NCBI GenBank assembly: GCA_023431215.1
Contig: JAEYXR010000084.1
Coordinates: 1 to 37,924, forward strand
Length of the DNA stretch: 37,924 bases
From: Bacillota bacterium
GTDB taxonomy: Bacteria > Bacillota > Clostridia > Oscillospirales > Ruminococcaceae
Direction: 5' to 3'
Part shown: one piece after another, positions 28,778 to 36,551 of the stretch
How positions within the stretch are numbered: the stretch's first letter is position 1
Layout: every line of letters begins with the position of its first letter
Position numbers and translations under genes: made by a program
Notes under the pieces: model-generated
Told to the model about the DNA's origin: nothing
The model's input: only the letters and a program-made list of their open reading frames with translations
The model's database searches: none

Positions 28778-31423
28778 GTGAATTTTATCAACAAAAATAT
28801 TCATGTCAGGCAGTTTCAAATAAGCAAACAAGACACTGAGCAAAACCTTCGGTCCTTTGCCTTTCTGACCGCAGAAGAAGTATACACGCGATTGTCCGTT
28901 ACGCAGGTGGGGCTTACAGGTGAAGAAGTTGAAGAGAGACAGAATAAATTTGGAAAAAACATAATCACCGTTGGCAATACAAATACCGTACTGCATAGAT
29001 TGCGGGAAGCTACCATCAATCCCTTTAATGTCATTCTGCTTCTCACCGCCATCATTACATATTTTACGGATGTTGTTGCATCTGTAAAGCCCGATTATCT
29101 CACCGTTATAATCATCTTAGGGTTGGTGTTGCTATCCAGCCTTATTGCTTTCTCCCAAAGCCAGCGGTCCAACGCCGCCGCCGAGAAATTGTCCAAAATG
29201 ATCTCCAACAAAGCAGATGTCTGGAGAGATGGAAAGCTTCTCCAAATTCCAATGGATGACGTTGTCCCAGGTGATATCATCCGGCTGTCGGCAGGTGATA
29301 TGCTCCCGGCAGATGTTCGTTTTTTGGCAACAAAGGACGCTTTTATTGCTCAGGCAGCTTTAACGGGTGAATCCAATCCTGTGGAGAAATTTAGCAATAT
29401 AAAAAACAACTTGGGTGACGGGTTAACAGATTTACGAAACATTGGCTTTATGGGTTCCAATATGGTAAGCGGAAGTGCCACAGCCGTGGTATTGGCAATT
29501 GGAAATGACACGTATTTCGGATCAATGGCAAAATCTTTGACTGGCGACAGGGCGAAAACCAGCTTCGAGCGCGGCGTAGATTCGGTCAGCAGGCTCCTGG
29601 TCCGTATGATGCTCGTCATGGTTCCCATTGTGTTTTTGATCAACGGTCTGGCAAAAGGGGACTGGCCAAGCGCTTTGCTCTTTGCCACCAGTATTGCAGT
29701 GGGGCTTACCCCGGAAATGCTTCCTGTCGTTATGACCTCTACACTTGCAAAAGGCGCGGTTTCCATGTCCAAGCACAAGGTTATTGTCCGCACACTTGGC
29801 GCAATACAGGTGTTTGGAGAAATGGATGTGCTCTGTACCGACAAAACGGGTACCCTGACCGAGGATAAAATCATTCTGGAAAAATATATGAACCTGCACG
29901 GGGAGGACGACGATCGTATCCTGCGCTATGCCTATCTAAACAGCTATTTTCAGACCGGACTTAAAAATTTGATTGACCTTGCCATTATTAATCGCGCTGA
30001 GCAAAATGAGCTTGAGGATCTCCTTAGCTCTTATGTATGCGTAGATGAAATCCCCTTTGATTTTTCCCGCCGCAGAATGAGCGTTGTTTTGGAAGACAAA
30101 GCCGGAAAAAGACATCTCATTACAAAAGGCGCGGTGGAAGAGATGATAGGCATATCATCTTTTGTGGAAATGGATGGGCGTATTTTACCAATGGATGAAG
30201 AAACAAGGCGTGCTGCTCTCGAAGTCTATGAAAAGCACAATGCCGATGGTCTGCGGATGATTGCTGTGGCACAGAAAAGCGGAATCCCCGCTACCGACAC
30301 TTTCAGTGTGCCGGATGAAACGGATATGGTGCTCAGTGGCTTTGTGGGTTTTCTTGATCCTCCCAAAGAAAGTGCCAAGGCAGCAATTACCACACTCCGG
30401 GAGCATGGGGTTAGAACGGTGGTTCTCACCGGAGACAGCGAAGGTGTGGCTGTAAAGGTTTGCGGCAAAGTGGGCGTCGATACTTCCCAGCTTTTAACAG
30501 GCCGTGATGTAGAGCGAATGGACGATGCCGCCCTAACTCATGCGGTCAAGACCTGTAACTTGTTTGCAAAACTGTCGCCTACCCAAAAAGAACGCGTGGT
30601 AAAAGCATTTCAGGTTGCGGGCCATACTGTTGGTTATATGGGAGATGGCATCAATGACGCACCTGCCCTGCGCCAGGCGGATGTAGGAATTTCCGTAGAC
30701 AGCGCCGTTGATATTGCCAAGGAAACCGCCGATATTATTTTACTGGAAAAAGATTTGATGGCGCTTGAGGAAGGCGTGATTGAGGGCCGTCGCACTTTTG
30801 GAAATATTGTGAAATATATTAAAATGGCCGCCAGCGGCAATTTTGGCAACATGATTTCGGTGATTTTTGCCAGTGTCTTTCTGCCGTTTTTGCCAATGCT
30901 TCCTGTACAGATACTCACGCAGAACCTTCTGTGTGATTTTGCTCAGATGGGTATGCCCTTTGACAGAGTGGACGATGAATATGTGAAAAAACCGCGCAAA
31001 TGGGAAACAAGATCGATTAAAACTTTTACGGCGTTTTTAGGGCCACTCAGTTCGGTGTTCGATCTTCTTTGCTTCGCCGTTATGTGGTGGATAATTGGAG
31101 CAGATAAAGTGGCTTTAGCACCCATGTTTCAAAGCGGATGGTTTGTATTTGGTACAGTATCACAGGTACTTGTCATCCACATGACCCGTACGGCAAAAAT
31201 ACCCTTTGTACAGAGTAAGCCCTCTGCCCCGTTATTAATCTCTACCTTTATCGTAACGACTCTGGCAATTGTGGTTGGATTTAGCCAATTCTCAATTGGG
31301 ATTGATATGATGCCGCTCCCAGCTTTGTTTGCGCCGTGGCTCTTGTTGATTCTGGCCGGATACTTTTTGTTTACACAGCTATTCAAAAGATTCTATATCA
31401 AGCACTATGGTGAATGGCTATAA
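28778..31423 (+). CDS. mgtA: Magnesium-translocating P-type ATPase
   Basis: An 881-residue P-type ATPase of the MgtA/MgtB (type IIIB) group, importing Mg2+ at low supply. TGES (about residue 195) is the actuator motif, CTDKTGTLTEDK (about 354) carries the phosphorylated Asp, and GDGINDAPALRQADVGISVD (about 622) closes the P domain. AVGLTPEMLPVVMTSTLAKG is typical of the MgtA fourth helix. The start was placed at GTG 28778, nine bases after AAAGGA; a frame from 28688 would run through the leader terminator and lacks a ribosome site. Expression is probably controlled by the upstream leader ORF and attenuator. Confidence 0.93.
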   Translation: MNFINKNIHVRQFQISKQDTEQNLRSFAFLTAEEVYTRLSVTQVGLTGEEVEERQNKFGKNIITVGNTNTVLHRLREATINPFNVILLLTAIITYFTDVVASVKPDYLTVIIILGLVLLSSLIAFSQSQRSNAAAEKLSKMISNKADVWRDGKLLQIPMDDVVPGDIIRLSAGDMLPADVRFLATKDAFIAQAALTGESNPVEKFSNIKNNLGDGLTDLRNIGFMGSNMVSGSATAVVLAIGNDTYFGSMAKSLTGDRAKTSFERGVDSVSRLLVRMMLVMVPIVFLINGLAKGDWPSALLFATSIAVGLTPEMLPVVMTSTLAKGAVSMSKHKVIVRTLGAIQVFGEMDVLCTDKTGTLTEDKIILEKYMNLHGEDDDRILRYAYLNSYFQTGLKNLIDLAIINRAEQNELEDLLSSYVCVDEIPFDFSRRRMSVVLEDKAGKRHLITKGAVEEMIGISSFVEMDGRILPMDEETRRAALEVYEKHNADGLRMIAVAQKSGIPATDTFSVPDETDMVLSGFVGFLDPPKESAKAAITTLREHGVRTVVLTGDSEGVAVKVCGKVGVDTSQLLTGRDVERMDDAALTHAVKTCNLFAKLSPTQKERVVKAFQVAGHTVGYMGDGINDAPALRQADVGISVDSAVDIAKETADIILLEKDLMALEEGVIEGRRTFGNIVKYIKMAASGNFGNMISVIFASVFLPFLPMLPVQILTQNLLCDFAQMGMPFDRVDDEYVKKPRKWETRSIKTFTAFLGPLSSVFDLLCFAVMWWIIGADKVALAPMFQSGWFVFGTVSQVLVIHMTRTAKIPFVQSKPSAPLLISTFIVTTLAIVVGFSQFSIGIDMMPLPALFAPWLLLILAGYFLFTQLFKRFYIKHYGEWL

Positions 31424-31521
31424 GCAGTAACCAAGGTTTGGTCTTGATGGTACTTGTTACACAGCAGCCAAGGGGGCATCCTCTTTGTTGCTTACCCTCC
31501 CTTTTCAAAGTAACAGGAATC

Positions 31522-31560
31522 AAAGAGGGACTATTGGCTTTACGCCAATAGTCCCTCTTT
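31522..31560. terminator. Bidirectional terminator between mgtA and the aminotransferase
   Basis: A perfect 17-bp stem (31522-31538 with 31544-31560) with a 5-nt loop TTTAC, ending in TTT. It serves the two converging transcripts. Confidence 0.85.
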
Positions 31561-31662
31561 CGTTGTTATATTATGCTTTATTAGCGCCCAACTTAAAAGC
31601 TCTTTAGGGCTTCTGTGCTAGGCGTCATTTTTATAGGTGTCGCCTCTATTGCATGTTATGAT

Positions 31663-32868
31663 TTAAGCCTGCTTCAGCAGTTCTTCCGCCTCAGGGTTGG
31701 CCACACCAAGCTCCTCCAGATACTTTTGGATGCGGCGCAGCGCCTCAATGAGGTGGTTTACCGAGTAGGAATAAGAGATTCGGATAAAGCCTTCTCCGCT
31801 TTCGCCAAAGGCATTGCCCGGCACCACTGCCACCTTCTGGCTTTGCAGCAAGCCCTGGCAGAATTCCTCCGATGTCATGCCAGTGCTCTTAATGGAGGGA
31901 AAAACATAAAAGGCTCCCAATGGGTCGGCACAGGTCAGCCCCATTTTGTTCAAACTGTTAACCAGCAGCCCACGGCGCATTCCAAACTGCACCGACATAC
32001 GGGCAATTTCATCATCACAGCTGCGCATGGCCTCAATGGCGGCATACTGGCTGGTGGTGGGGGCGCACATAATGGCAAACTGATGTACCTTGGTCATCTG
32101 GGCAATAATTTCTCGGGGGCCGGCAGCATAACCCAGTCTCCAGCCGGTCATGGCATAAGCCTTGGAGAAGCCGTTGACCACCACGGTACGTTCCCACATA
32201 CCGGGAATGGAAGCAATGGAAACATGGCGGCCCTCATAGGTAAGCTCGGCATAAATTTCGTCGCTAAGAACCATAATGTTGGTGTCCCGCAGCACCTCGG
32301 CAATGGCCTCCAGGTGCTCCCGCTTCATAATGGCGCCTGTGGGGTTGCTAGGGAAGGGGAATACCAGCAGCTTTGTTTTAGGGGTAATGGCCGCTTTCAG
32401 TGCCTGGGGAGTAAGACGGAAACCATCCTCTGCCTTGGAGTAGATGGGCACAGGCACGCCACCTGCCATACGGGCAATGGGGTCGTAGCAGACAAAGCTT
32501 GGCTGAGGAATCAGCACCTCGTCACCGGGGTTGATGAGGGAACGCATGCAAAGGTCTATGGCCTCAGAGCCGCCCACGGTAATGAGCACCTCCTTGGCAC
32601 CGTTGTATTTCAGGCCAAAACGGCGAAACAGATAATTGGAACATTCCTCGCGGAGCTCCAGCAACCCGGCGTTGGCACTATACCAGGTCTGGCCTTTTTC
32701 CAGGCTGTCCATGCCCGCGCGGCGGATGGCATAGGGAGTTTTAAAGTCAGGCTCGCCAACACCCAAAGAAATAACATCTTCCATCTGGTTGGCCAAATCA
32801 AAAAAGCGTCTGATGCCGGAAGGCTTCAACTCCTGAATGCAGGTAGATAATATTTTACTGTAATCCAT
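31663..32868 (-). CDS. PLP-dependent class I/II aminotransferase
   Basis: A 401-residue fold-type I aminotransferase. The PLP lysine is in NGFSKAYAMTGWRLGYAAGP; VFPFPSNPTGA and LSDEIYAELTYEG are conserved cofactor-binding segments. Substrate specificity among aspartate, aromatic and branched amino acids cannot be read. The start was placed at ATG 32868, where GGAGG is ten bases upstream; a TTG directly before it is the alternative. The ATG overlaps the stop of the Lrp-type gene as TGATG, so translation is coupled. The upstream regulator probably controls this gene in response to an amino acid (inference). Confidence 0.92.
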   Translation of the reverse strand: MDYSKILSTCIQELKPSGIRRFFDLANQMEDVISLGVGEPDFKTPYAIRRAGMDSLEKGQTWYSANAGLLELREECSNYLFRRFGLKYNGAKEVLITVGGSEAIDLCMRSLINPGDEVLIPQPSFVCYDPIARMAGGVPVPIYSKAEDGFRLTPQALKAAITPKTKLLVFPFPSNPTGAIMKREHLEAIAEVLRDTNIMVLSDEIYAELTYEGRHVSIASIPGMWERTVVVNGFSKAYAMTGWRLGYAAGPREIIAQMTKVHQFAIMCAPTTSQYAAIEAMRSCDDEIARMSVQFGMRRGLLVNSLNKMGLTCADPLGAFYVFPSIKSTGMTSEEFCQGLLQSQKVAVVPGNAFGESGEGFIRISYSYSVNHLIEALRRIQKYLEELGVANPEAEELLKQA

Positions 32869-33344
32869 CAAAAATAGACCTCCCTCTCATCTCGCTGGTT
32901 GTTGGAAACAACAATACCGGCTTCTTTATAGCGGCGCAGCACAAAGTGTGTGGCGGTAGACTGTACCGAATCCAGAGGAGCCAGCCGCCTCGAAACAAAC
33001 ATGGCAACTTCTTTAAAACTCTTACCGGTTACGGTGAGTGCCAGGTCATAGCTGCCGCTCATGAGGGTTACTTCCTCTACCTCGTCAAACTGGGCGATGG
33101 TGTTGGCAATTTCCTCAAAGCCCATACCGCTTTTGGGGGTTACTTTAATTTCAATACGGGCAATGCACAGGTCGCGGTGGGTTTTGTCCCAGTCCACCAC
33201 TGCACGGTAGCCTTTTATAATACCTTGGGCCTCCAGCTCCTCCATGGCGGCCGCCACCTCCTGAGGCGTCCGTCCGGTCATGGCTGCCAGCTGCTCAAAG
33301 CTCAGGCGCGCGTTCTCGGATAAAATACGCAATAACTCTTCCAT
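32868..33344 (-). CDS. Lrp/AsnC-family transcriptional regulator
   Basis: A 158-residue regulator. Residues 1-50 form the winged helix-turn-helix (LRILSENARLSFEQLAAMTG then EELEAQGIIKGY), followed by the RAM effector domain (IARIEIKVTPKSG, EEVTLMSGSYDLALTVTG). Lrp proteins bind amino acids and form octamers that wrap DNA. The ATG has GGGAGG ten bases upstream. It is the first gene of a two-gene operon with the aminotransferase, under the promoter at 33412-33440; autoregulation is likely (inference). Confidence 0.92.
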   Translation of the reverse strand: MEELLRILSENARLSFEQLAAMTGRTPQEVAAAMEELEAQGIIKGYRAVVDWDKTHRDLCIARIEIKVTPKSGMGFEEIANTIAQFDEVEEVTLMSGSYDLALTVTGKSFKEVAMFVSRRLAPLDSVQSTATHFVLRRYKEAGIVVSNNQRDEREVYF

Positions 33345-33411
33345 GGAAAAGCTTCCTCCCTTTTGTCATATATTTATTTTTCCCACCTGATTTTAGTGGG
33401 TTTTGTACTTG

Positions 33412-33440
33412 AGTATAGCTCATTTATTGTGTCATGGCAA
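33412..33440 (-). promoter_or_regulatory. SigA promoter of the Lrp/aminotransferase operon
   Basis: On the minus strand TTGCCA (33435-33440), a 17-bp spacer and TATACT (33412-33417), about 65 bases before the regulator ATG. Confidence 0.75.
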
Positions 33441-33451
33441 TACCTGATACC

Positions 33452-33483
33452 AAAAAACCGCAGCTCTGGCGCTGCGGTTTTTT
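33452..33483 (-). terminator. Terminator of the PHP phosphatase gene
   Basis: AAAAAACCGCAGC (33452-33464) pairs with GCTGCGGTTTTTT (33471-33483) around a 6-nt loop. It lies just upstream of the Lrp promoter and insulates it. Confidence 0.93.
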
Positions 33484-33508
33484 ATTGGCACAATCATTAC
33501 TTTGCCTG

Positions 33509-34324
33509 TTAAATAAGCTTCAGCATAACGGGTTTACGCTCTTTATAAAAAGCAAAATATTCAAAGCCAAGCTCTATCAGCAAATCCATAGCCATGGTAA
33601 AATCCGCGGCTATGTCGTCTGCAAAATGAGCATCGGAACCAAGAGTAATGATTTCACCGCCCAGTTCCTTATACCGTTTCAAAATTCCTCTGTCGGGGGT
33701 GGGTTTGCCCAATCCCTGACGATATCCCGCTGTATTTACCTCAAGGCCTCTGCCGTTTTGAATGAGCAGTTTTAACGTTTCATCTATGTAGTCCCAATAA
33801 GGCTCGTAGCTGAAAGGAATACGATATTTACCCCAAACATAACGCTCCGCATAACCCAAATGTGCCAGGCTGTCAAAAAGATTCCACTTTGCCAGCTCCA
33901 CATTGTTTTTGTAGTAGCCTTCCAGTACATCGGCAATGACCACATCAGGGTCATTATAGTCAATATAATAAAGATCCTTGCCCTTTTCTATGCTGTGGAC
34001 AGAACCCAAAACAAAGTCAAAATCATATTCATCCAGAACCCTCTGGGCAACATCAGGAACCATCCAGGGCTGACCCAGCTCTATTCCCCGGGTGAGGCGG
34101 ATGCTGCTGCCAAAGGTAGAGCGTGCCAACTCTGTTTCAAAATAAGACTGGCGCAGACGGGTAAAATATCCATCCTCCTCGGCAATGTCACAATCAAAAT
34201 GATCGGTCACCGAAAAGCCCATCACACCTTTGGCAATGGCACGCTCGCACAGGTAGCTTATTGAGTGGTTTCCGTCGGGAGAGTTATCGCTATGGGTATG
34301 ACTGTCAAAAACATTGAGCTTCAT
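33509..34324 (-). CDS. PHP-domain histidinol-phosphatase-like hydrolase
   Basis: A 271-residue PHP-fold phosphoesterase with all four metal-binding motifs: DSHTHSDNSPDG at the N-terminus, VTDHFDCD, GIELGQ, GSVHS and the final GSDAH. It matches the HisJ/HisK type of histidinol-phosphatase, the next-to-last step of histidine synthesis, but no other his gene is near, so another phosphoester is possible. GGAGTG lies about twelve bases before the ATG. It is monocistronic with its own terminator. Confidence 0.87.
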   Translation of the reverse strand: MKLNVFDSHTHSDNSPDGNHSISYLCERAIAKGVMGFSVTDHFDCDIAEEDGYFTRLRQSYFETELARSTFGSSIRLTRGIELGQPWMVPDVAQRVLDEYDFDFVLGSVHSIEKGKDLYYIDYNDPDVVIADVLEGYYKNNVELAKWNLFDSLAHLGYAERYVWGKYRIPFSYEPYWDYIDETLKLLIQNGRGLEVNTAGYRQGLGKPTPDRGILKRYKELGGEIITLGSDAHFADDIAADFTMAMDLLIELGFEYFAFYKERKPVMLKLI

Positions 34325-34828
34325 GAGCCGTTACTTCACTCCATTTTTGCATACTTTAAAATATTAATTCGCAATTTGCAAACATAGTATACTTCACTTT
34401 GCGTGAGACATTATTAATAATATCATGTTTTACACGGTAAGTATACCACAATTATGAACTTTTTCTAGCTTTTTCCTTCATTTTTATAATTTACCATGAC
34501 CTGCTTTTTTAAAGTCTGCTTTTTTTTGGCGCAAAGCACAAGGGCTTTTTAACGGTTTGGTCATACTTTGGCTATAAGTAACTAATCATCTGTAAACTGC
34601 ACCATCTTTGAAGCTATTTGCTTGAAAAAACATTTAAATAGGTATATGATTGGGTCGTTGACAAAGTATTGACACTATCTGTGCTTTGTTATAAACGGCG
34701 TTGCCAATTTGCGGTAAATTGACTTGACAAGCTGTGTTAAAATGTTTACTGCGTATAAAAACCCCTTCTGTGCTGTATAGCCGCAGCTTTGTGGGAAATT
34801 ATGAAGTCAACGCCTGTTTATAAAAACA
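34325..34828 (+). other. Promoter-bearing intergenic region before the V-ATPase operon
   Basis: About 500 AT-rich bases without a supported gene, between the divergent PHP gene and the V-ATPase leader. Several plus-strand TTGACA-like boxes occur (34658, 34669, 34719, 34724). The best pair is TTGACA (34669-34674), 15 bp, TATAAA (34690-34695), which is short-spaced and tentative. A transcript from there would have a leader of about 380 nt including both structured repeats. ATTATTAATAAT near 34410 is a short palindrome of unknown meaning. Confidence 0.4.
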
Positions 34829-34907
34829 GCTCTTATCATTCTTTGCTCTGCATGATAAGAGTACCAAAAGCAAATTACCAGCCGAAGCAGAGCGGCAGAA
34901 TGGAGCA
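34829..34907 (+). promoter_or_regulatory. Structured leader element, copy 1 (candidate riboswitch)
   Basis: A 79-nt element repeated with one mismatch at 34999-35077. It can form a 10-bp hairpin (34830-34839 with 34852-34861, 12-nt loop) and a second hairpin GCCG/CGGC (34881-34884 with 34893-34896). The first loop contains CTCTGC (34846-34851) and the second GCAGAG (34887-34892), which are perfectly complementary and could form a kissing interaction. It ends in TGGAGCA. Na+-sensing DUF1646-type riboswitches are known before V-ATPase genes, but I could not match a consensus by eye. Confidence 0.6.
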
Positions 34908-34998
34908 GCTTGTAACTTCTGTTCAAGCTGTCCCTCGCAGGGGCGATGCGCAGGGTGATTCGTTCGCTTTGCTCACTCCCACCCCAATTGCGCAAAAT

Positions 34999-35077
34999 GC
35001 TCTTATCATTCTTTGCTCTGCATGATAAGAGTACCAAAAGCAAATTATCAGCCGAAGCAGAGCGGCAGAATGGAGCA
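34999..35077 (+). promoter_or_regulatory. Structured leader element, copy 2, overlapping the V-ATPase ribosome site
   Basis: Second copy of the 79-nt element, 170 bases after the first and differing at one position (35048 T, where copy 1 has C). The hairpins are at 35000-35031 and 35051-35066, with complementary loops CTCTGC (35016-35021) and GCAGAG (35057-35062). Its last bases GGAG (35072-35075) are the ribosome site of the first V-ATPase gene, five bases before the ATG at 35081, so folding could directly control translation. Confidence 0.65.
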
Positions 35078-35080
35078 TTT

Positions 35081-35398
35081 ATGGCGATGGACAACATTTT
35101 GGAGCTTTTGGTAGAGACCGACAAAAAAGCGGCCGCTATTGTCAGCGATGCCGAAGATGTACTGGAATCAACCATCAGCAATCTGGACCGCGATGTTCAA
35201 AAATTCAAGGAAGAATACACCCAGCGTGCTATCCACCGCATCGGTATCATCCGGGATGAAGAGGGCAAGGCTTCCCAGGAGGCATTTGGAGATATCGCCA
35301 AGCGCTACGATGCTTTGATGGCTAACCTGGACCAGGCCTATGAGGAACATCACAAGGAGTGGGAAAAAGAACTCTTTGAGCGCTGCATCCTCCCTTGA
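35081..35398 (+). CDS. V-type ATPase subunit G/H-like protein
   Basis: A 105-residue, highly charged, helical protein. ETDKKAAAIVSDAEDVLEST and later Glu/Lys-rich helices resemble the peripheral stalk subunit G/H (AhaH, NtpF-like) that pairs with subunit E as a coiled coil. Similarity is by composition and operon position, because this subunit is poorly conserved. The start was placed at ATG 35081, with GGAG five bases upstream inside the structured element; an ATG at 35087 is the alternative. It is the first gene of the V-ATPase operon. Confidence 0.78.
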   Translation: MAMDNILELLVETDKKAAAIVSDAEDVLESTISNLDRDVQKFKEEYTQRAIHRIGIIRDEEGKASQEAFGDIAKRYDALMANLDQAYEEHHKEWEKELFERCILP

Positions 35399-35447
35399 TT
35401 CTCTTTTTAGGCAATGTCCCATCTTTTTACGGAAAGGAGGACACCCC

Positions 35448-36488
35448 ATGCTAAAATCCTATTCCAGCAAGGCGATTGCGTCCAAGGCTCGAGCCATGTT
35501 TGGACAAAGCCTTACTCCTGATGACTACTCCGAGCTGATGAAGCGAACCACCGTACCAGAAGTGGCTGCTTACCTGCGTGACAATACGCATTATGCCCAT
35601 ACCTTGGAGCACGTGGATCTCAGCTCAATTCATCGCGGACAGCTGGAAAACCTGCTGCGCAACGAACGTTATGAGCGTTACCAGCGTTTAATCCATTATG
35701 ATTTTTCAAGACAAGCCGGTTTTTACCAGTATGTTTACTTGTGGGATGAAATTGAACAAATAATTAATCTGTTGCGATATATCGGTGCAGGCAGTGAAGG
35801 CGAGTATCATGTTTATGGTCAGGTAAGCCCCAAGTTCTGCTCTTATGATATGAAAGCTCTGCTGCATGCCCGCAGCTACGACGATGTTCGGGAGGTGCTC
35901 CGGAACACCCCCTACGACAGCATCCTTGCTCCTTATGTTCTGCGTGAAGAGGAGGACAAGAACAAGCTTGACCTTTCAGCCATTGAGCGTGATTTGACCA
36001 CCTATTATTACCGGCAGATTTTTCGCCACATTGACAAACAGTTTGGCAGCTCTACAGGCAAAAAGCTTCACCAACTGTTTTTGATGCGCATTGATGCAGA
36101 AAATATTGCCAGTGCTTACCGCTTGCGTCGGTTCTTTAAAAGCAGCCCAGAGGCAATTAAAAACTGCCTGCTGCCCTTTGAAACGCCCAATCGCAAGCTG
36201 ATTGAACGGATTGCTACAGGCGACCCCGGAGGTCTGGTCGAAATTTTAAAAAGCTCCCGTATGGGTGCAGAAGCCAGTGAGGATGACCTTGAATTTATAG
36301 AAAATCTGACCCTGCGCCTGCGGCACAAGTATACAAAAAAAATGCTGCGCTATTCCACCTATCCGCCGGTAAGCCTTGTGGCTTACATCACCCAGCTGGA
36401 GGTGGAACTAACCAACATTATCAATATCATAGAGGCCATACGCTATCAGTTGGCTCCTGCCGATATTGCCAAAATACTGATTGTGTAG
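35448..36488 (+). CDS. ntpC: V-type ATPase subunit C (d/AC39 type)
   Basis: A 346-residue helical, funnel-shaped subunit that joins the central stalk to the membrane rotor in V/A-type ATPases. Family segments include KAIASKARAMFGQSLTPDDY, HIDKQFGSSTGKKLHQLF and MRIDAENIASAYRLRRFF. The start was placed at ATG 35448 because GGAAAGGAGG lies just upstream; a frame from 35340 overlaps the previous gene and has no ribosome site. It follows the G/H-like gene by 49 bases. Whether the complex pumps H+ or Na+ cannot be told from this subunit. Confidence 0.9.
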   Translation: MLKSYSSKAIASKARAMFGQSLTPDDYSELMKRTTVPEVAAYLRDNTHYAHTLEHVDLSSIHRGQLENLLRNERYERYQRLIHYDFSRQAGFYQYVYLWDEIEQIINLLRYIGAGSEGEYHVYGQVSPKFCSYDMKALLHARSYDDVREVLRNTPYDSILAPYVLREEEDKNKLDLSAIERDLTTYYYRQIFRHIDKQFGSSTGKKLHQLFLMRIDAENIASAYRLRRFFKSSPEAIKNCLLPFETPNRKLIERIATGDPGGLVEILKSSRMGAEASEDDLEFIENLTLRLRHKYTKKMLRYSTYPPVSLVAYITQLEVELTNIINIIEAIRYQLAPADIAKILIV

Positions 36489-36551
36489 CCTATATTAAAA
36501 AACCATCCGCCATCCATCGGATACCAAACAAGAAGAAAGGTGGTGAAGACT

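Noticed and set aside
28563..28780. M-box (ykoK) magnesium riboswitch before mgtA
   Set aside because: The leader is only about 240 nt, contains a good ORF, and the conserved M-box segments were not seen; a leader-peptide attenuator fits better.
31615..32850. 411-codon open frame antisense to the aminotransferase
   Set aside because: Same shadow effect; the minus-strand protein has all conserved aminotransferase motifs.
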